Source: Leptospira_A soteropolitanensis (lineage in GTDB: Bacteria; Spirochaetota; Leptospiria; Leptospirales; Leptospiraceae). From it: a stretch of 64,000 nucleotides of DNA. This document shows, piece after piece, positions 17,942-27,564 of this stretch; the stretch's first letter is position 1, and each line of letters begins with the position of its first letter. The notes beneath the pieces were generated by a model. The model made no database searches, was not told the DNA's origin, and saw nothing but the letters and a program-made list of their open reading frames with translations. The stretch lies in NCBI RefSeq assembly GCF_026151335.1, contig NZ_JAMQPP010000011.1; one strand, 5' to 3'. A program made the translations under genes and the position numbers.

Positions 17942-18859
17942 ATGGGCACAAAAAACAGCAGGTTTTCTTTGGTCTCCTTGCCACTCGGTTTTTTCCTCCT
18001 CCTGCTTGGATTCAGTTTGATCGGCTGTGACTATCTCAAGTCCCTTACCGAATCTAAATACCGCAAACGAATTGGAGGAGAATTGCCTTCCGAAAAAGAC
18101 ATCGTCAATTGGAAAGAGAAGTTGGCTTTGGAAGAGGCTGAAATCGAAGAGATGGACAAACGGATTCGCAAAATGGTCCAAAAGTCCAACCAGTCGGCTG
18201 CCCTTTCTTGGAAAATTGCCCGAGCTTATATGCGAGCCGGCTCTGCTGACCTAGGTGTCCGTTATTATGAAGAAGCAATCGGAGAAACTTTGCCAAATGC
18301 AAAACAGGGTGGATATGAAATCCACTCTTATGAGTCTGCTTTACCTTTTTTTGAAAAAGCTATCCAATCTGGAAAGTTAGACAAGCAGTTGTTATATGAG
18401 ACTGCTGTCGCTTATGCTAATGCTTCCAAGGATATGGGGTGGGAGCCGGTCAGACGAAATCGTGCGGTTGGACTTTTGAAACAACTTTCCAAATTAGACA
18501 AAGAGGATTCTAGATTCCCATTTCAATTGGCTCTCATTTATTTTGATTCTTCTTTGAAGGATGAAGCATGGAATGGAAAACTTTCGAATGGCTATGATGA
18601 AGTAGAGATTGCTTTTTTACTTCTCGATCAAATCCTACGCAAAGAACCTTACAATGTCCCAACTCGGTTTGCTAAGGCCAATTTTTTATACCAAGTGGGA
18701 AAAACAAATTTAGCCTATGATGAATATACACGAATCAAATCTATATTGGAAGAGATGAAAGAAAAAGGTTCGATTCGAGAACCTTTGGAAGAAAATTCTT
18801 CTTATCGCAATGTGATTAAAAATCTAAACCAATTAGGGGCCCAAAACAAATCAAACTGA
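17942..18859 (+). CDS. TPR-containing lipoprotein
   Basis: 305 residues. The N-terminus LPLGFFLLLLGFSLIGC is a lipoprotein signal with lipobox L-I-G-C. The mature protein is helical; SWKIARAYMRAGSADLGVRYYEEAI and ALPFFEKAI...LLYETAVAYANAS read as tetratricopeptide repeats between residues ~80 and 260. TPR lipoproteins usually scaffold envelope assemblies. It ends 11 bases before the DprA start, so the two may be cotranscribed, although their functions look unrelated. GAGACATAAT at 17885-17894 upstream resembles a recurring promoter-like element in this window. Confidence 0.8.
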   Translation: MGTKNSRFSLVSLPLGFFLLLLGFSLIGCDYLKSLTESKYRKRIGGELPSEKDIVNWKEKLALEEAEIEEMDKRIRKMVQKSNQSAALSWKIARAYMRAGSADLGVRYYEEAIGETLPNAKQGGYEIHSYESALPFFEKAIQSGKLDKQLLYETAVAYANASKDMGWEPVRRNRAVGLLKQLSKLDKEDSRFPFQLALIYFDSSLKDEAWNGKLSNGYDEVEIAFLLLDQILRKEPYNVPTRFAKANFLYQVGKTNLAYDEYTRIKSILEEMKEKGSIREPLEENSSYRNVIKNLNQLGAQNKSN

Positions 18860-18870
18860 CCTCTTAGATT

Positions 18871-19797
18871 GTGGTCGTTTCCATTTTGGGACATCCTAAA
18901 ATTTCCGCTTTTTTGCGGAAAACAAGAGTTTGGTGCAAGTATAAACATTTTTCTGAATTGTATCAGGTTTTGTCCATACACTTAGATGAGGAAATTTGGA
19001 AGCAATACTTAGCAGAATGTACTCAATGGGAAAAATCAAAAGATCCGAATTGGAAACTTGTTAGTATTTTTGATCCCGAGTATCCCAAAACTTTAAAAGA
19101 AATCTATGACCCGCCACTGGTATTAGCTTGTTTGGGTAATCTCTCATTATTAAAATCCTCAATAGTAGCCATAGTGGGTACAAGAAAGTCTTCGCCAGTT
19201 TCGCTTTCTGCAACAAGAAAGTTGGTCGAAGTTTTGTCGGCAAACAAGAGTTTATCGATTGTTTCAGGTATGGCCCTCGGCATTGATAGGGAGGCCTTTC
19301 TTTCTGCTTGGGAATTTGGACTTCCGGTCATTGGAGTTCTGGGAACAACTTTGGGAATGGAATACCCACCAGGAAATCGAGATCTGTATAAAAGAATCAA
19401 GGAAGATCCTAATCAACTTCTGATTACCGAATTTTTACTCAAAACAGAACCTGCTAAATGGACCTTCCCAAAACGAAACCGAGTGATTTCTGGTCTTTCG
19501 GACAAAGTTTACATAATGGAATCTGGAAGAAAATCAGGAACTATTTCGACTGCCTATAGTGCGATGGAACAGAACCGAGAAATTTATGTGTTTGACCATC
19601 CGAAACAGTTTGATAACGAAGGTGGAAGGTTACTCATTAGACAAGGTGCCCATAAGTTAATTAGCGAAATCAAGTTCTCAATAGAAGAAGTAAAAGTAAA
19701 GAATGCTTCGATGAGTTATGAAGATTGGTGTAAAAAACGAACCATCCCTTCAGAAATTCGAAGAGATGGTAGATGGGATTTTGATTTTAACCTTTAA
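18871..19797 (+). CDS. dprA: DNA processing protein DprA (Smf)
   Basis: 308 residues from GTG 18871. The Rossmann-like core at ~95-280 carries VAIVGTRKSS, SGMALGIDREAF, GLPVIGVLGTTLGMEYPPGN, FPKRNRVISGLS and ESGRKSGTISTAYSAMEQNR, all DprA signatures. It binds single-stranded DNA and loads RecA during natural transformation; many non-competent bacteria also keep it. The C-terminal winged-helix (DML1-like) domain of longer homologues is missing, since the protein ends soon after the core. The gene end overlaps the converging antiporter gene by 11 bases. Confidence 0.93.
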   Translation: MVVSILGHPKISAFLRKTRVWCKYKHFSELYQVLSIHLDEEIWKQYLAECTQWEKSKDPNWKLVSIFDPEYPKTLKEIYDPPLVLACLGNLSLLKSSIVAIVGTRKSSPVSLSATRKLVEVLSANKSLSIVSGMALGIDREAFLSAWEFGLPVIGVLGTTLGMEYPPGNRDLYKRIKEDPNQLLITEFLLKTEPAKWTFPKRNRVISGLSDKVYIMESGRKSGTISTAYSAMEQNREIYVFDHPKQFDNEGGRLLIRQGAHKLISEIKFSIEEVKVKNASMSYEDWCKKRTIPSEIRRDGRWDFDFNL

Positions 19798-20821
19798 AAA
19801 TAAATCCTGCTGCGGTTGCTATAATATAAATGATTAACAAAAAAACACCAAACGGTCGTTTAATTTTGTCTTTTGAAAATACAATCCCTAAACGAAAGAG
19901 TACAAGAACAATGAGCATCGATGGAAAGTAGAATGTAAAAAAACTAACTGGAGCTTCTAGTCCGGTTTTTGTTACTGCCGCGGCGGCACCGGAAACAAAA
20001 AGAACATTCAAAATATCGGCTCCGATGATATTTCCAACGGCAAGTTCCGAATGCCCTCGTCTAGAGGCTTGGATGGCCGTAACAAGTTCCGGAAGGGAAG
20101 TTCCAAAGGCAACAAGAGTAGCACCAATAATTGAGTCGGGAATGGATAGTCGAACCGCTGTTTCTTGGACAGAAGGGATAAGAACCTTCGATGATAAAAT
20201 CACAAGAGTGATGGCCACTACGAGTTTTAAAAGAATAACCCCAAAAGGAGATTCATCATATTCGGTTGTGGCATCAATTCCTGCTTCTACTTCGCCCGGC
20301 TTGGAACGAGACCAACGAATGCTTAAATAAATATAAACAGCAAGAAGGATTAAAAATACAAAACCGGTTCCTTGGTCGATTCTTCCCCCTGTGGAGAAAA
20401 CCGATGTTAGGTTTGACCAAGGTAAAGCTGCAAACACGAGTAAAAATCCTGCAAGTACTTGGATCCAACCTTGGCGATTGACTAGTCGTTTGTCAATGTC
20501 AGGCGGTGAAATAAGGATGGCGATTCCCAAAATCAGTCCCGTATCACAGATGATGGAACCAACGGCATTTCCCAGTGCAATTCCTGGATTTCCTTCCAAA
20601 GCGGAAAGAACAGATACGGAGACTTCGGGGAGGGTTGTACCCAAACTTACGATGGTGGCCCCGATAATCATTTTAGGAACACCCCATCTTGTGGAAAGGG
20701 AAACTGCTTCATCCACGAGAACGTCTGCGGCTTTACCCAAAACTAGGATGGAGCCGATGATAACGAGTAAAAGAACTGGTAAGGGGAGGGTTTGAAAAGT
20801 TGCAGTAAGAAATGCATCCAT
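19787..20821 (-). CDS. Calcium/sodium antiporter, CaCA family
   Basis: 344 residues with about ten hydrophobic segments. The two internal alpha-repeats are clear: GATIVSLGTTLPEVSVSVLS with GNAVGSIICDTGLILG in the first half, and GATLVAFGTSLPELVTAIQA with GNIIGADILNVLFVSG in the second. The G-T-(T/S)-L-P-E motifs carry the cation-binding glutamates. It is an inner-membrane K+-independent Na+/Ca2+ exchanger of the YrbG type. The loop between the halves (RSKPGEVEAGIDATTEYDES) is cytoplasmic and acidic. Only 16 bases separate its start from the divergent gene at 20838. Confidence 0.93.
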   Translation of the reverse strand: MDAFLTATFQTLPLPVLLLVIIGSILVLGKAADVLVDEAVSLSTRWGVPKMIIGATIVSLGTTLPEVSVSVLSALEGNPGIALGNAVGSIICDTGLILGIAILISPPDIDKRLVNRQGWIQVLAGFLLVFAALPWSNLTSVFSTGGRIDQGTGFVFLILLAVYIYLSIRWSRSKPGEVEAGIDATTEYDESPFGVILLKLVVAITLVILSSKVLIPSVQETAVRLSIPDSIIGATLVAFGTSLPELVTAIQASRRGHSELAVGNIIGADILNVLFVSGAAAAVTKTGLEAPVSFFTFYFPSMLIVLVLFRLGIVFSKDKIKRPFGVFLLIIYIIATAAGFIFKG

Positions 20822-20837
20822 AGATAACGGTCAGAAT

Positions 20838-21461
20838 ATGGAAAACTTCATCCGACTGCGACTCTTTCTTTGGGTAGGGACCCTCGGATTTTTTTCTCCG
20901 GTACTCGGAGAACCACGATTGCCTAAGGAACCAAACCTACCTTCCATCCCTCAGGAAGAATCGAAAGAACCACGAAATGCTCGTGGAGACAAAGACTCTA
21001 CAGAACCTAAAGTATTAAACCTTACCCTTTGCGATGGGCGGACCGTTCGAGGCGAATCATCTAGCGGCAGTCAGTCGATGTCTTTCGAACATTCTAAAGA
21101 TGGAATCCTTTACAAAAAAAAACTGACAGTAAACGAACTTGACTCGCTACGAATTGACTCCTGGGAACTAAAGCAGAAACGAGAAGAAAAAAAAGGAATC
21201 ACTTACGAAGTGGTTCCTAAAAAAATTCGTATCCGTACCCGGAATGGCGAAGTATTTTATAAAGAAACGGGTGTATCCGATTTAAAATTACTAAACATTG
21301 AAATTAAAAACAATAATGGAGAGACAACACTTTTTACCTTTTGGGTCGATTTAAAATATCCGGATGGAAAATGGTATTCAGGATTATCCAGTTTGAAACA
21401 GGACCAAGGGACAAGAGAAGATTGTTTGAAAGATGTGGTAAAGATGATTGAGTGGGAGTGA
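20838..21461 (+). CDS. Hypothetical secreted protein
   Basis: 207 residues. LRLFLWVGTLGFFSPVLGEP is a signal peptide with a probable signal peptidase I site after VLG. A Pro/Glu/Lys-rich linker (residues ~22-55) precedes a beta-rich region that starts LTLCDGRTVRGE and ends with a helix containing a cysteine (REDCLKDVVKMIEW). CDGRTVRGE and RTRNGEVFYKE look like small SH3-like or barrel repeats, but I do not recognise the family. A terminator-like hairpin follows. Periplasmic; function unknown. Confidence 0.65.
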   Translation: MENFIRLRLFLWVGTLGFFSPVLGEPRLPKEPNLPSIPQEESKEPRNARGDKDSTEPKVLNLTLCDGRTVRGESSSGSQSMSFEHSKDGILYKKKLTVNELDSLRIDSWELKQKREEKKGITYEVVPKKIRIRTRNGEVFYKETGVSDLKLLNIEIKNNNGETTLFTFWVDLKYPDGKWYSGLSSLKQDQGTREDCLKDVVKMIEWE

Positions 21462-21471
21462 TTTTTCATTC

Positions 21472-21513
21472 ACCAATACCAAGTGGAATTTTCACCTGGC
21501 ATTGGTTTTCTTA
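21472..21513 (+). terminator. Hairpin between converging genes, probable terminator
   Basis: ACCAATACCAAGTG (21472-21485) faces CACCTGGCATTGGT (21493-21506) across a 7-base loop. The stem is 14 pairs with two A-C mismatches on the plus strand; on the minus strand both become G-U pairs, so the minus-strand hairpin is fully paired. TTTTCTT follows on the plus side. It probably ends the 20838 transcript and may also stop the decarboxylase transcript coming the other way. Confidence 0.7.
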
Positions 21514-21524
21514 GTTCTTTTGAT

Positions 21525-23789
21525 TTATTCCGATACACAATCCACATAATAAGTTACATGGCCTGACTCTGATTTTTCTTCCACAAGACCGTGGATATCA
21601 GTTTCAAAACCTGGGAACTTGGAGTTAAACTCTCTTGCAAATTGTAAATAACGAATGATGGTCATGTTAAACTTTTCTCCTGGAATGAGAAGTGGGATTC
21701 CAGGAGGATAGGGTGTAAGCAGCACCGAGGTAATCCTTCCTTCCAATTCATCAATCGGAACTCTTTCAATGTCACGGTGTGCCATTTTTGAAAATGCTTC
21801 CGAAGGTTTCATTGCAGGAATCATAGGGCTCAAATACATCTCTGTTGTTAGGTGAGAGATATTGTTGGCTCGATACACTTCATGCATAGATTGGCAAAGG
21901 TCACGAAGCCCAATCCGGTCATACTTCGGATATGCAGCTGTAAACTTTGGCATCACACGCCAGAGTGGTTGGTTTGAATCATAATCATCTTTGAACTGCT
22001 GTAATTCGGTTACCATAGTGTTCCATCTCCCTTTGGTGATCCCGATTGTGAACATGATAAAGAAACTATAAAGTCCTGTTTTTTCTACAATGATTCCGTG
22101 TTCTGCCAAATACTTAGTAAGAATAAGAGCAGGGATTCCCCAATCAGCAAATTCCCCTTCCACACTCATACCTGGTGTGATAACTGTTGCTTTGATCGGA
22201 TCCAGCATATTGAATCCTTCCGCAATGTCACCAAATCCATGCCAACGATCATTGGCCTTAAGAATCCATTCGTCTCGTTCGCCTGCTCCTTCCTCTGCTA
22301 GAGCTTCTGGACCCCAGACACTAAACCACCAGTCTTCTTCCAATTCCAAATCTACTTTGCGCATGGCACGTCGGAAATCGAGTGCCTCTTCAATGGATTC
22401 TTCAACGAGTGCGTTTCCACCGGGAGATTCCATCATGGCTGCGGCCACATCGCAAGAAGCGATGATGGCATATTGTGGGCTGGTACTTGTATGCATTAAA
22501 AATGCTTCGTTAAATAAGTTTCTGTCCAAAGTTTGTTTTTCACTGTTTTGCACAAGGATCTGACTTGCTTGCGAAAGACCAGCCAGAAGTTTATGTGTGG
22601 ATTGGGTGGAAAAGATCATACTTTCTTTTGGTCTTGGTCTGTCTGAACCAATCGCATGCATCCCAGTGTAAAAACGATGAAACGATGCATGTGGGAGCCA
22701 TGCTTCATCAAAGTGTAATGTTGAAATTTTACCATCTAACTCTGATTTGATGTCTTCGACATTATATAAAATTCCGTCATAAGTGCTTTGTGTGATGGTG
22801 AGAATTCTTGGGTTTCCTTTTACATCTTTCGCAAAAGGATGTTCCGCGATTTTTTTCTGAATGTTTTCCCATTTGAATTCTGATTTGGGAATAGGACCAA
22901 TGATCCCAAAATGATTTCTAGTTGGCATTAAAAAGACAGGAATTGCCCCTGTCATAGTAATGGCATGAAGGATACTTTTATGACAGTTACGGTCAACGAT
23001 CACTACGTCACCCGGTGCAACTGTGCTATGCCATACAATTTTGTTGGAAGTAGAAGTTCCGTTTGTAACAAAATACAAACTATCACATTGAAAAATTCGC
23101 GCGGCATTTCTTTCGCTGGCAGAAATAGGCCCTGTATGATCTAAAAGTTGTCCTAGTTCATCTACCGCATTACAAACGTCAGCTCGTAACATGTTCTCAC
23201 CAAAAAATTGATGGAACATTTGACCAACGGGACTTTTTAAAAAAGCAACACCACCGGAGTGACCAGGACAATGCCAACTGTAACTTCCATCATGAGCATA
23301 TTGGGTTAATGCACGAAAGAAAGGCGGAGGCAAACTATCCAAGTAAGATTTTACTTCTCTGTGAATGGCTCTTGCCATAAATTCAGGTGTGTCTTCAAAC
23401 ATATGAATGAAGCCATGTAATTCTTTTAAGATGCTATTGGGAATATGACGACTGGTTCTTGTTTCCCCATATAGAAATAGCGGTATGTCAGCGTTCCTAT
23501 GACGCACTTGTGTCACAAAATCTTTGAGTTGGCGCAGAGCATCTGGAACTTCTCCTTCTGTTTCAGGAGTGAATTCTTCATCATCGATCGAGAGGATGAA
23601 ACCACAAGCGCGGCTTTGTTGTTGCACAAAACTTGTCAAATCTCCGTAACTGGTAACACCCAGAACTTCAATCCCTTCGCCTTCAAGGGCCTTTGCAATA
23701 GCTCGAATGCCAAGACCACTGGCATTTTCGGAACGAAAATCTTCATCAATGATGATGATAGGAAATTGTACGATACCGTTTTGATACAT
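21525..23789 (-). CDS. PLP-dependent Orn/Lys/Arg decarboxylase (AdiA/LdcC family)
   Basis: 754 residues from ATG 23789, preferred over the in-frame TTG at 23825 because GGAG lies 4 bases upstream. Domains: N-terminal wing (response-regulator-like, ~1-130), PLP-binding core (~130-570) and C-terminal domain. FVTNGTSTSNKIV and DRNCHKSILHA bind cofactor phosphate and ring, LHFDEAW carries the Asp facing the pyridine nitrogen, and STHKLLAGLSQAS carries the Schiff-base lysine. Length and motifs match biodegradative arginine and lysine decarboxylases of E. coli, which make large decameric assemblies for acid resistance or polyamine synthesis. Arginine versus lysine cannot be settled by eye; the LHFDEAW motif is nearer AdiA. 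It lies 50 bases upstream-side of the large unknown membrane-protein gene's end, probably the same transcription unit. Confidence 0.9.
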   Translation of the reverse strand: MYQNGIVQFPIIIIDEDFRSENASGLGIRAIAKALEGEGIEVLGVTSYGDLTSFVQQQSRACGFILSIDDEEFTPETEGEVPDALRQLKDFVTQVRHRNADIPLFLYGETRTSRHIPNSILKELHGFIHMFEDTPEFMARAIHREVKSYLDSLPPPFFRALTQYAHDGSYSWHCPGHSGGVAFLKSPVGQMFHQFFGENMLRADVCNAVDELGQLLDHTGPISASERNAARIFQCDSLYFVTNGTSTSNKIVWHSTVAPGDVVIVDRNCHKSILHAITMTGAIPVFLMPTRNHFGIIGPIPKSEFKWENIQKKIAEHPFAKDVKGNPRILTITQSTYDGILYNVEDIKSELDGKISTLHFDEAWLPHASFHRFYTGMHAIGSDRPRPKESMIFSTQSTHKLLAGLSQASQILVQNSEKQTLDRNLFNEAFLMHTSTSPQYAIIASCDVAAAMMESPGGNALVEESIEEALDFRRAMRKVDLELEEDWWFSVWGPEALAEEGAGERDEWILKANDRWHGFGDIAEGFNMLDPIKATVITPGMSVEGEFADWGIPALILTKYLAEHGIIVEKTGLYSFFIMFTIGITKGRWNTMVTELQQFKDDYDSNQPLWRVMPKFTAAYPKYDRIGLRDLCQSMHEVYRANNISHLTTEMYLSPMIPAMKPSEAFSKMAHRDIERVPIDELEGRITSVLLTPYPPGIPLLIPGEKFNMTIIRYLQFAREFNSKFPGFETDIHGLVEEKSESGHVTYYVDCVSE

Positions 23790-23838
23790 CACACTCCATA
23801 GGAGGAGTGACCCGTAGGGAATCAAATAATTTTAGTAT

Positions 23839-26160
23839 TTAAACGCGTTTTTTAGGAAGGTATTTATAATACTCCATTTCGATCGTATTGATGAGGTAGG
23901 TGTAGTACTTAACTAGCTTTTTATCGAACTTCTTTTTGTTCATTTCCTCTCTGTAGTGGTCGGCAAGTTGGCCACGAAAGAGGGCTGACTTCATATCGTT
24001 TCTGTTGATAAGAATGGTATTTGGAAGATCTCGAATGGCAACATCGTCTGGTATGACAACGGTAGAAACGGATTGTAAAACAGCATATTCTACGGTAGAA
24101 GCAACTTTGTCGTTATCTTTCTCTTTGCCTAAAGTCATGTTATTTCGTTTGATGTTGTCTAAGTTTTCGTAAATGCGAGAACGTAAGGACTTGGGATCCA
24201 AAACTTTGTCTGTGATTTTATTGAATCGTTTTGGAAATACGAAATTATCTGCGGCTTTGTAGATATTGGAGAGTTTTTCGTCTTTTTTACTCGTTTCCTC
24301 TTCTTCTTCGTAGGTTGAAGAGGAGGAACTAGAATGATAAGTTGGTTTCCCCCAATCTCCGATCCCAGAAAATTTTCCTGAGTTTTTGATATCTTCTCGG
24401 ATTTCTTCTGTTGATTTTTCTCGGAAATAAATCGCTGCCATAAATCCGAGTACTACGGAAAAGGGAACTCCAAAGAATATCGGCATCGCGGACCGAAGGT
24501 AGTAAGCACCTGTGATAAAAATAAGAGTGCTTACCACAAAGGTTAAAATACCAGGAACTACATTGAACCGAGAGCGGATTTCGTTGGATCGTTCTTTTTC
24601 CAATTCTTCCACTTCCATGTTTTTTACATCAGCATTGAGTTTGGCGATTAACTCTGGTTTTAGTTTGTTATTGAGTTCTGGATGTTTAGGATTCGAGAGT
24701 TTATGATTGATAATTTTGGCATAACCCAATTGTTTTTTGTATTCTGGATTGGTTCTACCTTCAAATGCTAGTTTGTGGATGACAGCAGCCATATAACCAT
24801 GATCTACAACGTAATAAACAGATCTTCCATCTGGTAGTTTTTCTTCATAATACGAATGATCGGAAAAAACATCGTCTTTCAAACGTTTGATGTATTCGTT
24901 TGCTTTCTCTTCTGAAGTGATTCCCGCTTTTGCTACTTCTTCTTCAAAATCAATTCTAAGTAGTGTATTATGGTTTTTTGTATGCTCTGGGATTTTGCTG
25001 ATGACTGCATTTTTGACGGTTCCATAAATGCTATCATCTTTGCGAGTGAGAACAGATCCCTTTTCTTCAGAAAGTCTTTTTAAAATTTTGACACTAAGTT
25101 CAATTGTTTCTTTAACAGATAATGCTTTGTTTCCTTTTTCAGTAGGAAAAGGGAAACTTTCAATGATTGATAAAAACTTTTTCACTTCTTCTTCTGGGTT
25201 CATTTTTGATTCTAAAGAAGAAAATTTTGGTTTGGAGATATAGTCACTGAAGGTCGCAAGAAAGGACTCATACTTTGCATCTTTAGCAAGTTTTGTGAGT
25301 TGATCCTTTGAAAAATGTTCCAATCCATTCATATGAGCAAGGATTTGGTTCACAACTTCTGGCAATCGTTTGAAACTTCCATCAGGTAAGATATTGAGTT
25401 CATCGATCACTATGTGATAATCAGATAAAATAGGAAGCGCTAGGTTTTGTTCTCTGGCAAAGTCAGTAAAGTCCTGGAGAAAATCTGGCATGGGGATATA
25501 AGGTAAATTTCCAAATCCTTTCCGAACCAAAGAGGAAATTTCAGCTTCGAGAGATCCAAGTTTTGGATAAAGCCAAGTATTTCCTTCTTTGTTCTTTTGC
25601 AAAAGTAGAGAACCTGGATTTTCTTCATCCCAGTTTCTACCTTTTTTGGCACGATTTTCCAAAAGGACTTTGATTAGGTCTTGGGAAAAACGAAAACAAG
25701 CCTGTCTATACGGTTGTGTATCCGTCTTATTTTCGTTTTGCGGTGCGACGAGAGCAATCTTGGAAGAGATTTTACTGCCAGTGCGTATCAGATAAGGGTA
25801 AGCATAGGCTGCTCTGTTTTGGCCCCGGTGGTCAATGTCCAAAATTTGACGGAGCGCATGGTAAATGGAATTTTCAGTTCGGCCTTGGGTCCCTAAGTTT
25901 GTATACTTTCCTAATGCTTCCGGAAGTTTATCTACTGTCATCAAATAAGATGCATGTTTTTCTTTTGAGCCGTGTTTTTCTAAACGTTTGTGCCAGTCTT
26001 TGAGTTCATCCAGGATACAACGTGCAGTGGGTGTCAGACTCCCTACCGAATCAGACAAAAAGATATATGATTGTGCGGATGGTCTATCGGAAGAAGTTTC
26101 CTCTTTGGTAGAAGGATTTTCTACGACTGTGTCTGATAGATCAAAGTTGTCTTCGCTCAT
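23839..26160 (-). CDS. Large hypothetical protein with two central membrane helices
   Basis: 773 residues from ATG 26160, which overlaps the avtA stop by four bases (ATGA); the frame continues upstream but that extension lies inside avtA. The first ~540 residues are soluble, charged and helical, with no recognised fold. VVPGILTFVVSTLIFITGAYYL and PIFFGVPFSVVLGFMAAIYF are two adjacent transmembrane helices near residues 560-610. A low-complexity Ser/Glu stretch (YHSSSSSSTYEEEEE) leads into a basic C-terminal domain. Both large parts are therefore probably on the same side of the inner membrane. Coupling to avtA and the nearby decarboxylase hints at amino-acid physiology, but no function can be assigned. 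Confidence 0.75.
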   Translation of the reverse strand: MSEDNFDLSDTVVENPSTKEETSSDRPSAQSYIFLSDSVGSLTPTARCILDELKDWHKRLEKHGSKEKHASYLMTVDKLPEALGKYTNLGTQGRTENSIYHALRQILDIDHRGQNRAAYAYPYLIRTGSKISSKIALVAPQNENKTDTQPYRQACFRFSQDLIKVLLENRAKKGRNWDEENPGSLLLQKNKEGNTWLYPKLGSLEAEISSLVRKGFGNLPYIPMPDFLQDFTDFAREQNLALPILSDYHIVIDELNILPDGSFKRLPEVVNQILAHMNGLEHFSKDQLTKLAKDAKYESFLATFSDYISKPKFSSLESKMNPEEEVKKFLSIIESFPFPTEKGNKALSVKETIELSVKILKRLSEEKGSVLTRKDDSIYGTVKNAVISKIPEHTKNHNTLLRIDFEEEVAKAGITSEEKANEYIKRLKDDVFSDHSYYEEKLPDGRSVYYVVDHGYMAAVIHKLAFEGRTNPEYKKQLGYAKIINHKLSNPKHPELNNKLKPELIAKLNADVKNMEVEELEKERSNEIRSRFNVVPGILTFVVSTLIFITGAYYLRSAMPIFFGVPFSVVLGFMAAIYFREKSTEEIREDIKNSGKFSGIGDWGKPTYHSSSSSSTYEEEEETSKKDEKLSNIYKAADNFVFPKRFNKITDKVLDPKSLRSRIYENLDNIKRNNMTLGKEKDNDKVASTVEYAVLQSVSTVVIPDDVAIRDLPNTILINRNDMKSALFRGQLADHYREEMNKKKFDKKLVKYYTYLINTIEMEYYKYLPKKRV

Positions 26161-27431
26161 TTGGATTTTGCCTGGTGTGAAGCCACAATTTCTGCAAGGA
26201 TATGGGCTCCCCTGGCTAATTCTTCTTCCTTGCGGCAATATGTCAAACGTATGCATTCTTTGGTGTGGGAAAAATCTGAGTTTAATCCCGGAAAGAAATA
26301 ATGTCCTGAAACTATAAAGAGTCGTTTATCTTTACAAAGGTGGTAAAGTTGGTGATTTGATATGGAAAGATTTGGAAAACGTATCCAAAGAAAAAATCCG
26401 CCCATAGGATCGTGGATTTCATATTCCACTCCATATTTTTTGAATTCTGATTCAAAGATAGAGGTGGCAAGTTCTAACTTTTTTTCATAAAACGGGCGTA
26501 AGACGTTTTTTGCAAGTTCAGGCAGAATGTTCTTTTGGAAAAGGAATTCCATCATATACACTCCAAGGTTACCAACCGCTAAGTTGCCAACGGCCGCATA
26601 AGAAGATAGAATTTCAATGGTTTCTGGATTAGCCATGACGATGCCCAATCGAACTCCCGGCAGACCAATTTTGGAAAAACTTAATGATAAAGTCCTACCG
26701 TCCTTATATGTGATCGGTTCTTCGGCAGCAATCAGGTTGGGAAAGGGATTTCCGTAGGCTAAGTCAATAAGAAGTGGGATTGAGTTTTTTTTGGTTCTTT
26801 CTTCTATCCACTGAATGTCTTCTAATGGTAAAATATTTCCAGTAGGGTTTGTGGGTCTTGACATAACAACACAACCTATGTTGGATAAATCAAAATTTTC
26901 TTTATTAAACCCGTAACGAAATCTATGTTTTCCTGTTGGAATGACTTCAGGTTCTTTTGCCAAAAAAACATCGGCTTCAATTGATTGGTCCGCATAACCA
27001 ATATATTCTGGAACAATGGGAAGGAGAATTTTTTTGAAATTGCCACCTATCATTTTACCGGAATGAATATTGAGTAGGAAGGAATAAGCGTTTTGGCTGC
27101 CGTTAAAAAAAGCAATATTGTCCTTTCTGAGGTTGGCATCTAAATGGGGAGAGAGATACTCTGCGGCGAGGGCACGAAAACGATCATTTCCAATCGGAGC
27201 TTGGTAGTCTCCAAGTAGGGCCTTTAGGTTCGGGTCACTGGCGAGGGATTGAAAACAGGCAGTAAAAATATCCTCTGCTTCCCGGATATGAGCAGGATTG
27301 CCACCACCAAGTAGGATTTCTTCTGGGTGGCCTGTCACCTGGCCCAAATCTTCCATAAGAGAACGAATTCCCTGGTTTTGTCGGAGGCGGCTAGCCCAAA
27401 GAGAAGCGCAAGAATCCTTCATGGGCGTCAT
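26157..27431 (-). CDS. avtA: Valine-pyruvate aminotransferase-like (class I/II, AvtA)
   Basis: 424 residues from ATG 27431; GTG 27437 is an alternative two codons upstream. Fold-type I PLP enzyme with the AvtA-specific opening LGGGNPAHI, then PIVPEYIGYADQ, SRPTNPTGN, DLAYGNPFP and the Schiff-base lysine in LSFSKIGLPGVRLG. PGHYFFPGL near the end carries the region before the substrate-carboxylate arginine in CIRLTYCR. The pattern follows E. coli AvtA closely across its length. AvtA interconverts valine and pyruvate with 2-ketoisovalerate and alanine, fitting the branched-chain enzyme IlvC encoded at 39445-40446. It is divergent from the DegT-like gene and translationally coupled to the membrane-protein gene downstream. 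Confidence 0.88.
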   Translation of the reverse strand: MTPMKDSCASLWASRLRQNQGIRSLMEDLGQVTGHPEEILLGGGNPAHIREAEDIFTACFQSLASDPNLKALLGDYQAPIGNDRFRALAAEYLSPHLDANLRKDNIAFFNGSQNAYSFLLNIHSGKMIGGNFKKILLPIVPEYIGYADQSIEADVFLAKEPEVIPTGKHRFRYGFNKENFDLSNIGCVVMSRPTNPTGNILPLEDIQWIEERTKKNSIPLLIDLAYGNPFPNLIAAEEPITYKDGRTLSLSFSKIGLPGVRLGIVMANPETIEILSSYAAVGNLAVGNLGVYMMEFLFQKNILPELAKNVLRPFYEKKLELATSIFESEFKKYGVEYEIHDPMGGFFLWIRFPNLSISNHQLYHLCKDKRLFIVSGHYFFPGLNSDFSHTKECIRLTYCRKEEELARGAHILAEIVASHQAKSK

Positions 27432-27505
27432 ATTCACCAGACTTTCTCGTTTCTGAACCTTTTTTCTAGGGGATACTTAAAATTATGTTCGCATTTCGAA
27501 AAATG

Positions 27506-27546
27506 AAGTGACATAATTCAGAAATACAGTAATTAAGTGACATAAT
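27506..27546 (+). promoter_or_regulatory. Direct repeat AAGTGACATAAT x2 in the avtA/DegT-like divergent region
   Basis: AAGTGACATAAT occurs at 27506-27517 and again at 27535-27546, 29 bases apart centre to centre. TGACATAAT resembles an extended -10 promoter (TGnTATAAT). The second copy lies directly before the ribosome site AGAGGAG (27549-27555), too close to be the promoter of this gene, so it may instead be an operator. The same 12-mer recurs at 54718-54729 and with one change at 52057-52068 (minus) and 40612-40623. Confidence 0.5.
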
Positions 27547-27564
27547 ATAGAGGAGTGCTGTTGG

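Noticed and set aside
22090..22563. A 157-codon plus-strand frame inside the decarboxylase gene
   Set aside because: Antisense to a well-conserved PLP enzyme; Ser/Ala/Pro-rich translation typical of an antisense shadow.
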